Source: BOG-1112 sp964611335 (GTDB taxonomy: Bacteria; Bdellovibrionota_B; Oligoflexia; Oligoflexales; Bog-1112). From it: a DNA stretch of 12,239 nt. A program made the position numbers and the translations under genes. Within the stretch, counting starts at the first letter, position 1. The number at the start of each line of letters is the position of its first letter. The notes under the pieces are model-generated. The model was not told where the DNA came from and did no database searches. It saw only the letters and a program-made list of their open reading frames with translations. The stretch is taken from NCBI GenBank assembly GCA_964611335.1, contig CAZSXR010000012.1:1-12239 (forward strand), given 5' to 3'. Positions 6,404 through 12,043 of the stretch are shown here, in pieces.

Positions 6404-7203
6404 CCGGCACCTGCCGCTCGGGGGGCTGCGATGGCGTCCGCGCGGCATCCCGAACAGACGCCGCGGTAGCGGGTGCCGTGCGTCTCGCACAGCTGCGGCG
6501 GGGCGGGGGGCAGCTGGGGCGCCGGAGGGTCGCCGAGGTCCCGGGCCCACTCGACGACGGCGCCGCCGTGGCGGGCGCTGGCCCACCCGTGGGCGCGGGC
6601 CGCCGCGCGGATCAGGTCGGGCGTCCAGCCGGCGGCCTCGGCGGCGCCGAGGGCGTCGGCAAGGACGCGGCGGCGGACGCCGGCGGCGAGGGTTTCGGGG
6701 AGCTCCTCCACCACCACCATTGCCAGAGCGGCAGCCGTCAGGGATGTGGACGACGGGCGATGGTGGTGTTGGTTCTTAGATTCAAGCTGGATTCGGCGGT
6801 CACTGTGACCGGTCTGGCTGAGCAGGGTGACCGGTCTGGCGCTGTCGGGCTCCTGAGTAGAGCGGTCACTATGACCGGTCTGAGCGTCGTTATCCACAGG
6901 ATCAGAGCGGTCACTGTGACCGGTCTGAGCGGGGGGGATGACGGGCGCGTAGCGGGGGGCGCGGTGCTGCCGGTGCGCCTCGACCATGACGAGGTAGCCG
7001 GCGTCCTCGGCGTCGCGCCAGGCTCGCTTGATCGTGGCCGCCGACAGGCCGGTGCGGGCCACGATCTCCTGCTGCGCGACCCAGAGCACGGGCCGGGTCG
7101 TGGCCCGTGGCCAGAAGTCGGCCATGGTCGCGAGGACCTGACGGCGCGACGCGGGTAGTCCGCTGGTGCGGATCGCGTCGAGCCAGTCCGTGCGGCTGAT
7201 CAC
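6400..7203 (-). CDS. replication initiator-like protein (winged helix, iteron-bearing linker, zinc finger)
   Basis: The 267-residue protein starts with GTG at 7203, preceded by GAGGGAG about 9 nt upstream and a 48-bp gap, so it opens a translational unit. Residues about 20-75 form a winged helix-turn-helix (ATMADFWPR, then QQEIVARTGLSAATIKRAWR, then DAGYLVMVE). Residues 90-150 are a low-complexity linker with three copies of QTGHSDR (93-99, 108-114, 130-136). Residues 155-225 are helical. The C-terminus has a zinc-finger-like CETHGTRYRGVCSGC (C239, H242, C250, C253) seen in actinomycete phage and plasmid replication proteins. The peptide repeats are the translation of DNA iterons, and a DnaA box and AT-rich tract lie in the same segment. 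This matches lambda O, whose origin lies inside its own gene. Initiator function is strong inference, not proven; a general HTH regulator is the alternative. Confidence 0.7.
   Translation of the reverse strand: MISRTDWLDAIRTSGLPASRRQVLATMADFWPRATTRPVLWVAQQEIVARTGLSAATIKRAWRDAEDAGYLVMVEAHRQHRAPRYAPVIPPAQTGHSDRSDPVDNDAQTGHSDRSTQEPDSARPVTLLSQTGHSDRRIQLESKNQHHHRPSSTSLTAAALAMVVVEELPETLAAGVRRRVLADALGAAEAAGWTPDLIRAAARAHGWASARHGGAVVEWARDLGDPPAPQLPPAPPQLCETHGTRYRGVCSGCRADAIAAPRAAGAG
6769..6793. other. AT-rich tract, candidate DNA unwinding element
   Basis: By hand count 16 of 25 bases are A or T, in a region otherwise about three quarters G+C. It lies immediately beside the iteron array (first copy at 6797), as the unwinding region does in iteron origins. 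It encodes part of the linker of the initiator-like protein. Confidence 0.45.
6797..6927. repeat. iteron array, candidate replication origin
   Basis: Three full copies of a 20-bp repeat, cggtcactgtgaccggtctg (6797-6816, 6863-6882 with one change, 6908-6927), and one half copy (6826-6839, ggtgaccggtctgg) lie inside the initiator-like gene. The shared core tgaccggtctg starts at 6806, 6828, 6872 and 6917, intervals of 22, 44 and 45 bp, about multiples of two helical turns. Each full repeat holds a palindrome (GGTCAC-T-GTGACC in two of them). The copies at 6863 and 6908 are identical over 28 bp apart from one base. A DnaA box lies between them. Confidence 0.7.
6890..6898 (+). promoter_or_regulatory. 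DnaA box (TTATCCACA)
   Basis: The nonamer TTATCCACA is an exact match to the classical DnaA box and falls between two iterons. A second site on the minus strand at 6753-6745 (TCGTCCACA) differs by one base from the TTGTCCACA form preferred in high-GC actinobacteria and lies on the far side of the AT-rich tract. This suggests the host DnaA takes part in initiation. Confidence 0.5.
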
Positions 7204-7251
7204 GTGCGTGCTCTCCCTCGAGGCTGGGCGGTGGTGGCGGGGCGGGGCCGG

Positions 7252-9000
7252 TCACCCGTCCTCGCCGGCCGCCTCCTCCTGGGCCGTGGTGAGGGCCTTG
7301 CGGGCGCAGCTGGAGCAGAGGTCGGGGACGACCCACCAGCACGCTGAGAGGGGGTCGTCGGTGCACGCGGCGTCCTCGGTGCACCCGCAGACCCGGCACG
7401 TGCCGGTGGGCTCGGCGAGGTACTCGGCCTCCCAGCTGCACGGCTCGTAGCCGAGGGCCTGCAGCAGCTGCAGCCACGCGCGGACTTCGCTCCGCGGGCC
7501 GGTCTTGGCCATCCACGCCTTGGCGGCGCCGGCAGTGGAGGGCTGCTCCTGCTCGCTGGCCAGGCCCGCCAGCAGCGCCCGTTGAGGGTCGCGCGCGGCG
7601 CGCAGGGCAGCGATCAGGCGCTCCTCCTCGTCGTCTCCGTCGTCGTCGATGTCGACGCCGAGCCACGGAAGCCACTGCCGGGGCTGGACCTCAAGGACGA
7701 AGCTCGCGAGCTGCTCAGCAACGAACGCGGCGAGCGCGGCCGCCTGGTGGGCACTGAACGGCTTCCGGGCGGGTAGCAGGACCTCGCGCAGCCACTCCTG
7801 CCGGGCGGCCGCGGCCGCGGCGCACGAGGCCTCCTCGTGGGCCGTCCAGTCCCGCAGTAGCGCGGCGTGGATGACGAACGGGTCGGACTCGACGTAGGGG
7901 ACCGCGCGGCGCCCGCCGAGCTGCTCGTCGACGACGGTGTCGGCGGGCTCGACCGGTGGGTGGGCGGCGGCGTGCAGCTCGGGTTGGAGGCACAGGAACA
8001 GCACGCCGCTGTGCTGATCGACGCTGTAGGCGGCGCCGGGGCAGCCGGCGTGTGCGCTGGCCCGGCGCCGGTACCGCTTGTGCCACGTGTCGCCCTCGAC
8101 CTCGGGCACAGGTGCGGTCAGCTCGGACAGCTGCAGGCTCCACACGTGACGGTCGTCGAGGTCGGACGGGGTCGCCTTGCGGTAGCCGAGCTGGACGGCC
8201 AGGTCGGTCAGCTCGCGGACCTCCAGCTCCTTGCTCCAGGCGTTCTTCGCGCTCTGCAGGGTGTACGCCCAGTCGCGGGTTCCGACGGCCTGCTCGAGCT
8301 TCTTCAACCAGTCCTTGCCGCGCTTCCACCCGACGGCGTGGTCGGTGAACTCGGCGAGCGCGGCGGCCTCGTCGAGGGTGATCGCGCGGTCGTGGACGCG
8401 CTCGCGGACGGCCTCGGGGAGGTCCATGAGGTGCAGGCGCTGCTCGACGGTGGTGCGGGACCGGCCGACGCGGCGGGCGATCTCGGCGCGGGGCAGTCCG
8501 AGGAGCTCCAGCTGGGCGTAGGCGGTGGCCTCCTCGATGGGGGAGAGCCGCTCCTGGAGGATGCCGGCGCGCAGCATCTCGGTGAGGACGTCGACGTCGC
8601 TGTGCAGGTCGGTCCGGACGATCGCGGGGACGGTGGTGAGGCCGGCGGCTCGGGCGGCGGCGTAGCGGCGGTGACCGTCGACGAGGACGTACCGGTGGGC
8701 GGTCTCGGTCGAGGTGGTGGTGACGGCGCCGGTGGTGATGGGGGTGACGGTGACGGGGTGGCGGACGCCGACCGCGGCGATCGACGCGGCGAGCTCGTCG
8801 AGGTCGCCGAGGTCGCGGCGGACGTTGGACGGGTTCGGGTCGATCAGGTCGACGTCGAGGGAGGGGTGGTACCCGTCCTCGACGTCGGTGCCGGGCAGCG
8901 CGGGCGCCTGCGGCCGGCGCAGCGTGAGGACGGTCGCGCCGTCGGTGGCGTCGCCCGGGCGGGGGTCGGTGCGCGGGTTCCTGCGGGGCATGGGGATCAC
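7252..9000 (-). CDS. ParB-domain protein with C-terminal cysteine cluster
   Basis: The 582-residue protein starts with GTG at 9000 (4-nt overlap with the upstream stop); an ATG three codons later is an alternative. Residues about 47-130 form the ParB/Spo0J N-terminal domain: IDPNPSNVRRDLGDLDELAA, the surface VRHPVTVTP, and the nucleotide-binding box GHRRYAAAR (109-117), which matches the GxRRxxA motif of ParB CTPases. Residues 152-215 are the ParB helix-turn-helix (LSPIEEATAYAQL, LPRAEIARRVGRSRTTVEQR, LPEAVRERV). A long unassigned middle follows, with an acidic patch near 450-460. The C-terminus has a cysteine cluster, CRVCGCTEDAAC then ACWWVVPDLCSSC (C535, C538, C540, C546, C554, C562, C565), a motif found alone in many phage proteins. 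At 582 residues it is much longer than chromosomal ParB (about 300). There is no ParA gene here, so DNA-binding regulator or nuclease roles are as likely as partition. Confidence 0.85.
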   Translation of the reverse strand: MIPMPRRNPRTDPRPGDATDGATVLTLRRPQAPALPGTDVEDGYHPSLDVDLIDPNPSNVRRDLGDLDELAASIAAVGVRHPVTVTPITTGAVTTTSTETAHRYVLVDGHRRYAAARAAGLTTVPAIVRTDLHSDVDVLTEMLRAGILQERLSPIEEATAYAQLELLGLPRAEIARRVGRSRTTVEQRLHLMDLPEAVRERVHDRAITLDEAAALAEFTDHAVGWKRGKDWLKKLEQAVGTRDWAYTLQSAKNAWSKELEVRELTDLAVQLGYRKATPSDLDDRHVWSLQLSELTAPVPEVEGDTWHKRYRRRASAHAGCPGAAYSVDQHSGVLFLCLQPELHAAAHPPVEPADTVVDEQLGGRRAVPYVESDPFVIHAALLRDWTAHEEASCAAAAAARQEWLREVLLPARKPFSAHQAAALAAFVAEQLASFVLEVQPRQWLPWLGVDIDDDGDDEEERLIAALRAARDPQRALLAGLASEQEQPSTAGAAKAWMAKTGPRSEVRAWLQLLQALGYEPCSWEAEYLAEPTGTCRVCGCTEDAACTDDPLSACWWVVPDLCSSCARKALTTAQEEAAGEDG

Positions 9001-9368
9001 GACTCCTGTGCGGGGTGGTGGCCGTGACGAGCACGGCCGGTGGCGGCGATGTAGGCGGCGGCGACGGTGATCCCGCAGACCTCGCAGGGCGCGGGACCGG
9101 CCGGCGGTGCCGGCGGTTCGGGTTCGGGTTCGGCCGGAGGTGGCGGAACGGTCACGGTCACCTCCGGCTCAGGGGTGAGGGGGGGGGCGTCCTGCGGCTG
9201 TCGCGCCCGGCGCGGGGCCTTGGGCTCCGGGTCCGGGGTGGGTTCCGGGTCGGGGGTGAGCCGGAACGGCGTCCACGGCCGCGGCGGCGGCGCGAGGCGC
9301 GCACGGCGAGCGGCCCACACCTCGGGGTCAGGGGGCAGCGGCACCGCACCGCGCACGTAGTCGGTCAC
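8997..9368 (-). CDS. Pro/Glu-rich protein with C-terminal zinc-finger motif, 123 aa
   Basis: The start is GTG at 9368 (4-nt overlap); open frame further upstream is shadow. After a 30-residue N-terminal region the middle (about 31-93) is a low-complexity Pro/Glu/Asp linker with repeated PEP and PDPEP units (TPDPEPTPDPEPK, then PPPPAEPEPEPPAPPAG), surely unstructured. The last 30 residues contain CEVCG (C95, C98) and RHGHH (H115, H117, H118), which could bind zinc. The reverse side of the linker at 9117-9135 is a short GGTTCG tandem. Function unknown; it sits directly upstream of, and coupled to, the ParB-like gene. Confidence 0.65.
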   Translation of the reverse strand: MTDYVRGAVPLPPDPEVWAARRARLAPPPRPWTPFRLTPDPEPTPDPEPKAPRRARQPQDAPPLTPEPEVTVTVPPPPAEPEPEPPAPPAGPAPCEVCGITVAAAYIAATGRARHGHHPAQES

Positions 9369-9709
9369 CGCCGCCACTCCTCGGCGAGGGTGTACGTGCG
9401 CGCCGGCTTCCCGACGTTCCCGCCGTTGGTGTCCGTCGACGTCGTCCACCCGGCCCACACCAGGACGCGCCGGGTCTTGAGCTGCTGGTAGACGGCGCCG
9501 ACCAGTTGCGCCGGCACGCGACCGGCGAGCGCGTCGCGGACCCGGTTCGGGTCGACGACGCCGGCGTGTGAGCGTCCGTCGGCGACGATCGCGGCCACGA
9601 TCACGGCGCGGGCGTCGCGGTGCTGCGGTTCACCCGCGAGGCGCTCCAGCAGCGCGGCCGTCTGCTCGTCCAGATGGCCCGGCGCTGGGATCGTCGTCGT
9701 GTCAGCCAC
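9365..9709 (-). CDS. winged-helix-like phage protein, 114 aa
   Basis: The start is GTG at 9709 in GTGGCTGA, 8-nt overlap with the upstream stop. Residues 32-80 read as helices ARAVIVAAIVADGRSHAG, PNRVRDALAGRVPAQLVGAV and YQQLKTRRVLV; then comes a wing with STDTNGGNVGKPARTYTL (91-108). This helix-helix-helix-wing order with a 'Std..ngGn.gkp...Y.L' ending is a pattern I have seen in small winged-helix proteins of mycobacteriophages and related phages, often near replication or recombination genes. DNA binding is likely; target unknown. Confidence 0.65.
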   Translation of the reverse strand: MADTTTIPAPGHLDEQTAALLERLAGEPQHRDARAVIVAAIVADGRSHAGVVDPNRVRDALAGRVPAQLVGAVYQQLKTRRVLVWAGWTTSTDTNGGNVGKPARTYTLAEEWRR

Positions 9710-10103
9710 GGTCTGCCTCCTGCACGGCGCGGAGCACTAGGTGCAGGTGGGTCCGGACGGCGTGTTCGCCCAGCTCGACGGCCGCCCCCGACTGCGTGGA
9801 CACCCACCAGATCTGGCCGGGCTCGACGTCGACGAGCCCATCGACAGCGGCTGTCACGCGGGCGAGCTGCTGCTCAAGCTGGACGGCGACGCTGCGGGCC
9901 TGCTCCAGCCGGCGGCGCAGATCCGCCGTCGCGGGGTGGTGCTCGACAAGGGCGGCAAGGGCGGGCGCGGGGATGGTGCTGTACGCCCCGCGGTCGCCGA
10001 GGTTCAGCTCTAGCTCTCCGGACGCCTCCACCCACACGCAGCCGCCGTGCCAGTCGACCTCAGTGGACCCGTCGTCGAGGGCGCGCACGATGACCTCAGC
10101 CAC
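9702..10103 (-). CDS. hypothetical coiled-coil protein, 133 aa
   Basis: The start is GTG at 10103 in GTGGCTGA, 8-nt overlap on both its upstream and downstream sides. The N-terminal 45 residues are beta-rich (AEVIVRALDDGSTEVDWHGG, VWVEASGELELNLGD). Residues about 58-88 make a coiled coil (ATADLRRRLEQARSVAVQLE and on to RVTAAVDGL). The C-terminal part has IWWVSTQSGAAVELGEHAVR. There is one Cys and no membrane segment. I do not recognise a family. Confidence 0.65.
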   Translation of the reverse strand: MAEVIVRALDDGSTEVDWHGGCVWVEASGELELNLGDRGAYSTIPAPALAALVEHHPATADLRRRLEQARSVAVQLEQQLARVTAAVDGLVDVEPGQIWWVSTQSGAAVELGEHAVRTHLHLVLRAVQEADRG

Positions 10104-10114
10104 GGGTCACCGCC
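10095..10114 (-). repeat. gene-boundary repeat, copy 3 (ctcagccacgggtcaccgcc)
   Basis: This 20-bp sequence spans the overlapping stop and start of two genes and is near-identical to the copies at 10381-10400 and 10664-10683. With the copy at 10381 the similarity runs on through the next bases (tcgg). Read on the minus strand it encodes the ending AVTRG-stop of the upstream gene and the VAE start of the next. Confidence 0.7.
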
Positions 10115-10389
10115 TCGGAGCGCTCGCGGCTGCCGGTCTCGCTGTTGCACGGTCCGCAGGCGGGGCGGATGTTGCCGCGGACGTACCGGCCGCCGCGGCA
10201 CCCGGGTGTGATCCGGTCCACGGTGATCGTGGTCATGGTCAGGTCGACGCCGCACCGCCAGCACGGAGCGGTCGCGCCGTCCCCGAACTCGGCGAGCAGC
10301 CACGCCCGGCGCCGGCGCCGGTCAGTGCTCGACCCGCGGGCGTTGCTGTTCGTCGTGCCCCGATGCGTCTTGCCTGCGGTCTCAGCCAC
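10096..10389 (-). CDS. small HNH endonuclease, 97 aa
   Basis: The start is GTG at 10389 in GTGGCTGA (8-nt overlap). After a basic, disordered N-terminus (residues 1-30, Arg-rich) the HNH domain has C43/C46 (CWRCG), VDRITPG (56-62), GGRYVRGNIRPAC (66-78) with N73, and CGPCNSETG with C78, C81 and N82. The two Cys pairs bracket the metal site. The position often His after the first Asp is Arg here (VDRI), a common HNH variant whose general base I cannot place with certainty. It probably nicks or cuts DNA, either as a free-standing mobile endonuclease or in phage DNA processing. It is unlike the second HNH at 221-562. Confidence 0.85.
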   Translation of the reverse strand: MAETAGKTHRGTTNSNARGSSTDRRRRRAWLLAEFGDGATAPCWRCGVDLTMTTITVDRITPGCRGGRYVRGNIRPACGPCNSETGSRERSEAVTRG

Positions 10390-10400
10390 GGGCCACCGCC
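10381..10400 (-). repeat. gene-boundary repeat, copy 2 (ctcagccacgggccaccgcc)
   Basis: It differs by one base from copy 3 and by two from copy 1. On the minus strand it encodes the AVARG-stop ending of one gene and the VAE start of the HNH gene, with an 8-nt overlap. Confidence 0.7.
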
Positions 10401-10672
10401 TCGGCGGGCGGCAGGACGCGGCGCGCCGTCATGCTGTACCGGTCGCGTTGCTTGCCCGCCTTCATCGGGTGGTCAGGGCAGCGCCACTCCCGGGATCGGT
10501 GGACCCACAACGTCCAGCCTGCGGACGGGGCCTGCTCCTTGATGGCCTCCATGCCCTGCCAGCTCGAGCCTTGCTCGTAGATCGGGAAGGCCAGCTCGAA
10601 CGTCGCAGCGCACCCGCGCTTGTCGCAGCGGACACCGAACGTGGTCGTGGTGGTGTGGGTGATCTCAGCCAC
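10382..10672 (-). CDS. small Cys/His protein, 96 aa
   Basis: The start is GTG at 10672 in GTGGCTGA (8-nt overlap). The protein reads as a one-zinc domain: CDKRGC (C16, C21) at the start of a beta hairpin, a central helix (GMEAIKEQAPSAGWTLW), then WRCPDHP (C65, H68). The scheme CxxxxC then a GW motif then CPxH is common in small actinophage proteins of unknown role. The C-terminus is Arg-rich and ends AVARG like that of its neighbours. Function unknown. Confidence 0.7.
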   Translation of the reverse strand: MAEITHTTTTTFGVRCDKRGCAATFELAFPIYEQGSSWQGMEAIKEQAPSAGWTLWVHRSREWRCPDHPMKAGKQRDRYSMTARRVLPPAEAVARG

Positions 10673-10683
10673 GGCGCACCGCC
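10664..10683 (-). repeat. gene-boundary repeat, copy 1 (ctcagccacggcgcaccgcc)
   Basis: This is the first in transcription order of three successive boundary repeats. On the minus strand it encodes the AVRRG-stop ending of the gap-interrupted gene and the VAE start of the next gene. It differs by two bases from each of the other two copies. Confidence 0.7.
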
Positions 10684-11095
10684 TGGCGGGTGGGGTCGAG
10701 CACGACGACGCGGGCCCGGGCGGCGGTGAGCGAGACGGCCTGCGCGACGTCGGCCTCGACGCCGGGCGACCAGGCCCACCCGTTGCCGTCCGGGTCGGGC
10801 TGACGGTCCTTGAGCAAGACGCGGTCGCCGGACTCGGCGACGGTGCGGAGGTTCTCGACGACGCGCTCGGCGAGGTCATCGGCGGGNNNNNNNNNNNNNN
10901 NNNNNNNNNNNNNNNNNNNNNNNNNNNNNNNNNNNNNNNNNNNNNNNNNNNNNNNNNNNNNNNNNNNNNNNNNNNNNNNNNNNNNNACTCGGCGACGGTG
11001 CGGAGGTTCTCGACGACGCGCTCGGCGAGGTCATCGGCGGGCGCGTCGAACCGGGCGCGCTCGCGAGCGATCGCGGCGTAGACGGGGTGGGTCAC
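10665..11095 (-). CDS. hypothetical protein interrupted by an assembly gap (91 aa when collapsed)
   Basis: The start is GTG at 11095 in a GTGA overlap with the WhiB stop. The first 36 residues (THPVYAAIARERARFDAPAD, then DLAERVVENLRTVAE) run into a 55-bp sequence repeated on the other side of the N run. As given, the two halves are out of frame. Removing the N run and one copy of the 55-bp repeat gives a continuous frame of 92 codons including the stop: after the helical start it reads SGDRVLLKDRQPDP, then GNGWAWSPGVEADVAQAVSL, and ends RQAVRRG-stop at 10665. The restored protein looks like a small helical-plus-beta phage protein with no known family. It is probably intact in the genome. Confidence 0.7.
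10832..10886. repeat. 55-bp direct repeat, left copy (assembly artefact)
   Basis: It is identical over all 55 bases to 10987-11041 on the other side of the N run and ends exactly at the first N. Fifty-five is a common de Bruijn k-mer length, so this is most likely one genomic segment written twice. Confidence 0.85.
10887..10986. other. assembly gap, exactly 100 N
   Basis: Exactly 100 unknown bases, the conventional size for a gap of unknown length. Its flanks are identical 55-bp sequences, so the true gap is probably zero. Confidence 0.95.
10987..11041. repeat. 55-bp direct repeat, right copy (assembly artefact)
   Basis: It begins exactly after the last N and matches 10832-10886 without mismatch. 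See the left copy. Confidence 0.85.
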
Positions 11096-11586
11096 GATGC
11101 CCTCCGGAGTCGGTTCTGGCGGCGGCGGCGGTTGCGGCGCTCGTCCTCGGTGAGGCCGCCCCAGACGCCGTGGTCCTGGTTGGTGTCCATGGCCCAGGTC
11201 AGGCACGTCTCGGCGACGGGGCAGCGGTGGCAGATGGCCTTGGCCTGCGCGATCTGCCGCAGGGCGGGCCCGGCGTTCCCGATCGGGAAGAACAGCTCGG
11301 GGTCGACGTCGAGGCAGGCGGCGGCCGACCGCCAGTCCGAGCGCGCGGGCCGCGGCGCGACCGGGGCCTGCTCGTCGACGCGGGCGCGCTCCCACGTGTC
11401 GAGAGCGATCCGGACGAGCGCGGCGTCAGCGATGCTCGCGTGCGGCTTGAGACCGGCGATCGACCGCAGGCGGCCACGGACCGTCTCGCGAGCCACGTCG
11501 AGGCTGCGGGCGGCCTTGCTGACGTTGCCGTCGTTGTCGAGCAGCGCGTCGATGACGTGCTGCGCGGTCACCTCGCGGCGGGTCAC
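11092..11586 (-). CDS. WhiB-family regulator with N-terminal helix-turn-helix
   Basis: The 164-residue protein starts with GTG at 11586 (4-nt overlap). Residues 84-150 are a full WhiB domain: DWRSAAACLDVDPELFFPIG with C91, AICHRCPVAETC with C119, C122 and C128 (four ligands for a [4Fe-4S] cluster), and the turn GVWGG (140-144) followed by LTEDERR and an Arg-rich tail that contacts DNA. WhiB proteins act with the host primary sigma factor. Residues 5-45 form an extra helix-turn-helix (TAQHVIDALLDNDGNVSKAA, RSLDVARETVRGRLRSIAGL), of Fis or transposase-like type, which usual WhiB proteins of roughly 80-130 residues lack. It is probably an early or lysogeny regulator and sits second in its operon. 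Confidence 0.92.
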   Translation of the reverse strand: MTRREVTAQHVIDALLDNDGNVSKAARSLDVARETVRGRLRSIAGLKPHASIADAALVRIALDTWERARVDEQAPVAPRPARSDWRSAAACLDVDPELFFPIGNAGPALRQIAQAKAICHRCPVAETCLTWAMDTNQDHGVWGGLTEDERRNRRRRQNRLRRAS

Positions 11587-11957
11587 CGGACACCCCGCGG
11601 GCCGTCGAGGGTGGACCGGCGGAGGATGCCGCGGCGGGACGGCGCGGGCGGAGCGGCCTGCACGCGGACGGCGAGGCCCTGCCAGCGGCCGGCCCAGCCG
11701 GTGACGGGCGCGTCGGGCATGTCGGCGCGGGCGAGGGCATCAGCGGCGAGGCCGAGGCGGTGCGCGAGCCACGCCGCGGCGCTGGCGTCCTCGATCGTGA
11801 GGGTCAGCTCGGAGTGACCGTGTCGCCAGTGCAGGCCGGTGATCGCGGCGGGTGCGGCCTGGTGGTCGAGGTCGGCGACGATGCCGAGGATCAGCTCGAG
11901 GACGGTCTGCGCGTCGGGGTGGGACCCGGACGCCGGGGGCGTGTCGGTGGTGGGCAC
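11583..11957 (-). CDS. hypothetical protein, 124 aa, first gene of the WhiB unit
   Basis: The start is GTG at 11957, preceded by GAGAGGAAC with good spacing; frames further upstream are shadows. Helix 17-32 (QTVLELILGIVADLDH) is followed by a beta hairpin (AITGLHWRHGHSELTLTIED), a helix (ASAAAWLAHRLGLAADALAR) and another strand pair (TGWAGRWQGLAVRVQAAPP). The beta-alpha-beta look resembles small phage proteins of unknown role. It has no Cys and no membrane segment. It ends in a GTGA overlap with the WhiB gene. Confidence 0.7.
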   Translation of the reverse strand: MPTTDTPPASGSHPDAQTVLELILGIVADLDHQAAPAAITGLHWRHGHSELTLTIEDASAAAWLAHRLGLAADALARADMPDAPVTGWAGRWQGLAVRVQAAPPAPSRRGILRRSTLDGPRGVR

Positions 11958-11976
11958 TACAGTTCCTCTCGTTCTG

Positions 11977-12011
11977 GGCCTGGCGACGTCCGTGCGGGGT
12001 GGCGCCAGGCC
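11977..12011 (-). promoter_or_regulatory. 9-bp inverted repeat upstream of the WhiB unit
   Basis: GGCCTGGCG (11977-11985) and CGCCAGGCC (12003-12011) are perfect complements separated by 17 nt, ending 19 bp before the start codon of the first gene. The position just before the ribosome site would suit a leader hairpin or an operator. No convincing -35/-10 pair was found. Confidence 0.35.
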
Positions 12012-12043
12012 TGGGCTTTGCTCGGGGGCATGTGGGGTTGGGG

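Noticed and set aside
4798..9027. Long open frames on the plus strand (for example 4798-5871, 6028-7158, 7867-9027)
   Set aside because: They are antisense shadows of GC-rich minus-strand genes: Arg/Gly/Ala/Ser-rich products, no domains, and they overlap clearly coding genes.
9117..9256. Short tandem GGTTCG-type repeats
   Set aside because: They are explained by the Pro-Glu/Asp repeats of the encoded linker; no sign of a separate DNA function.
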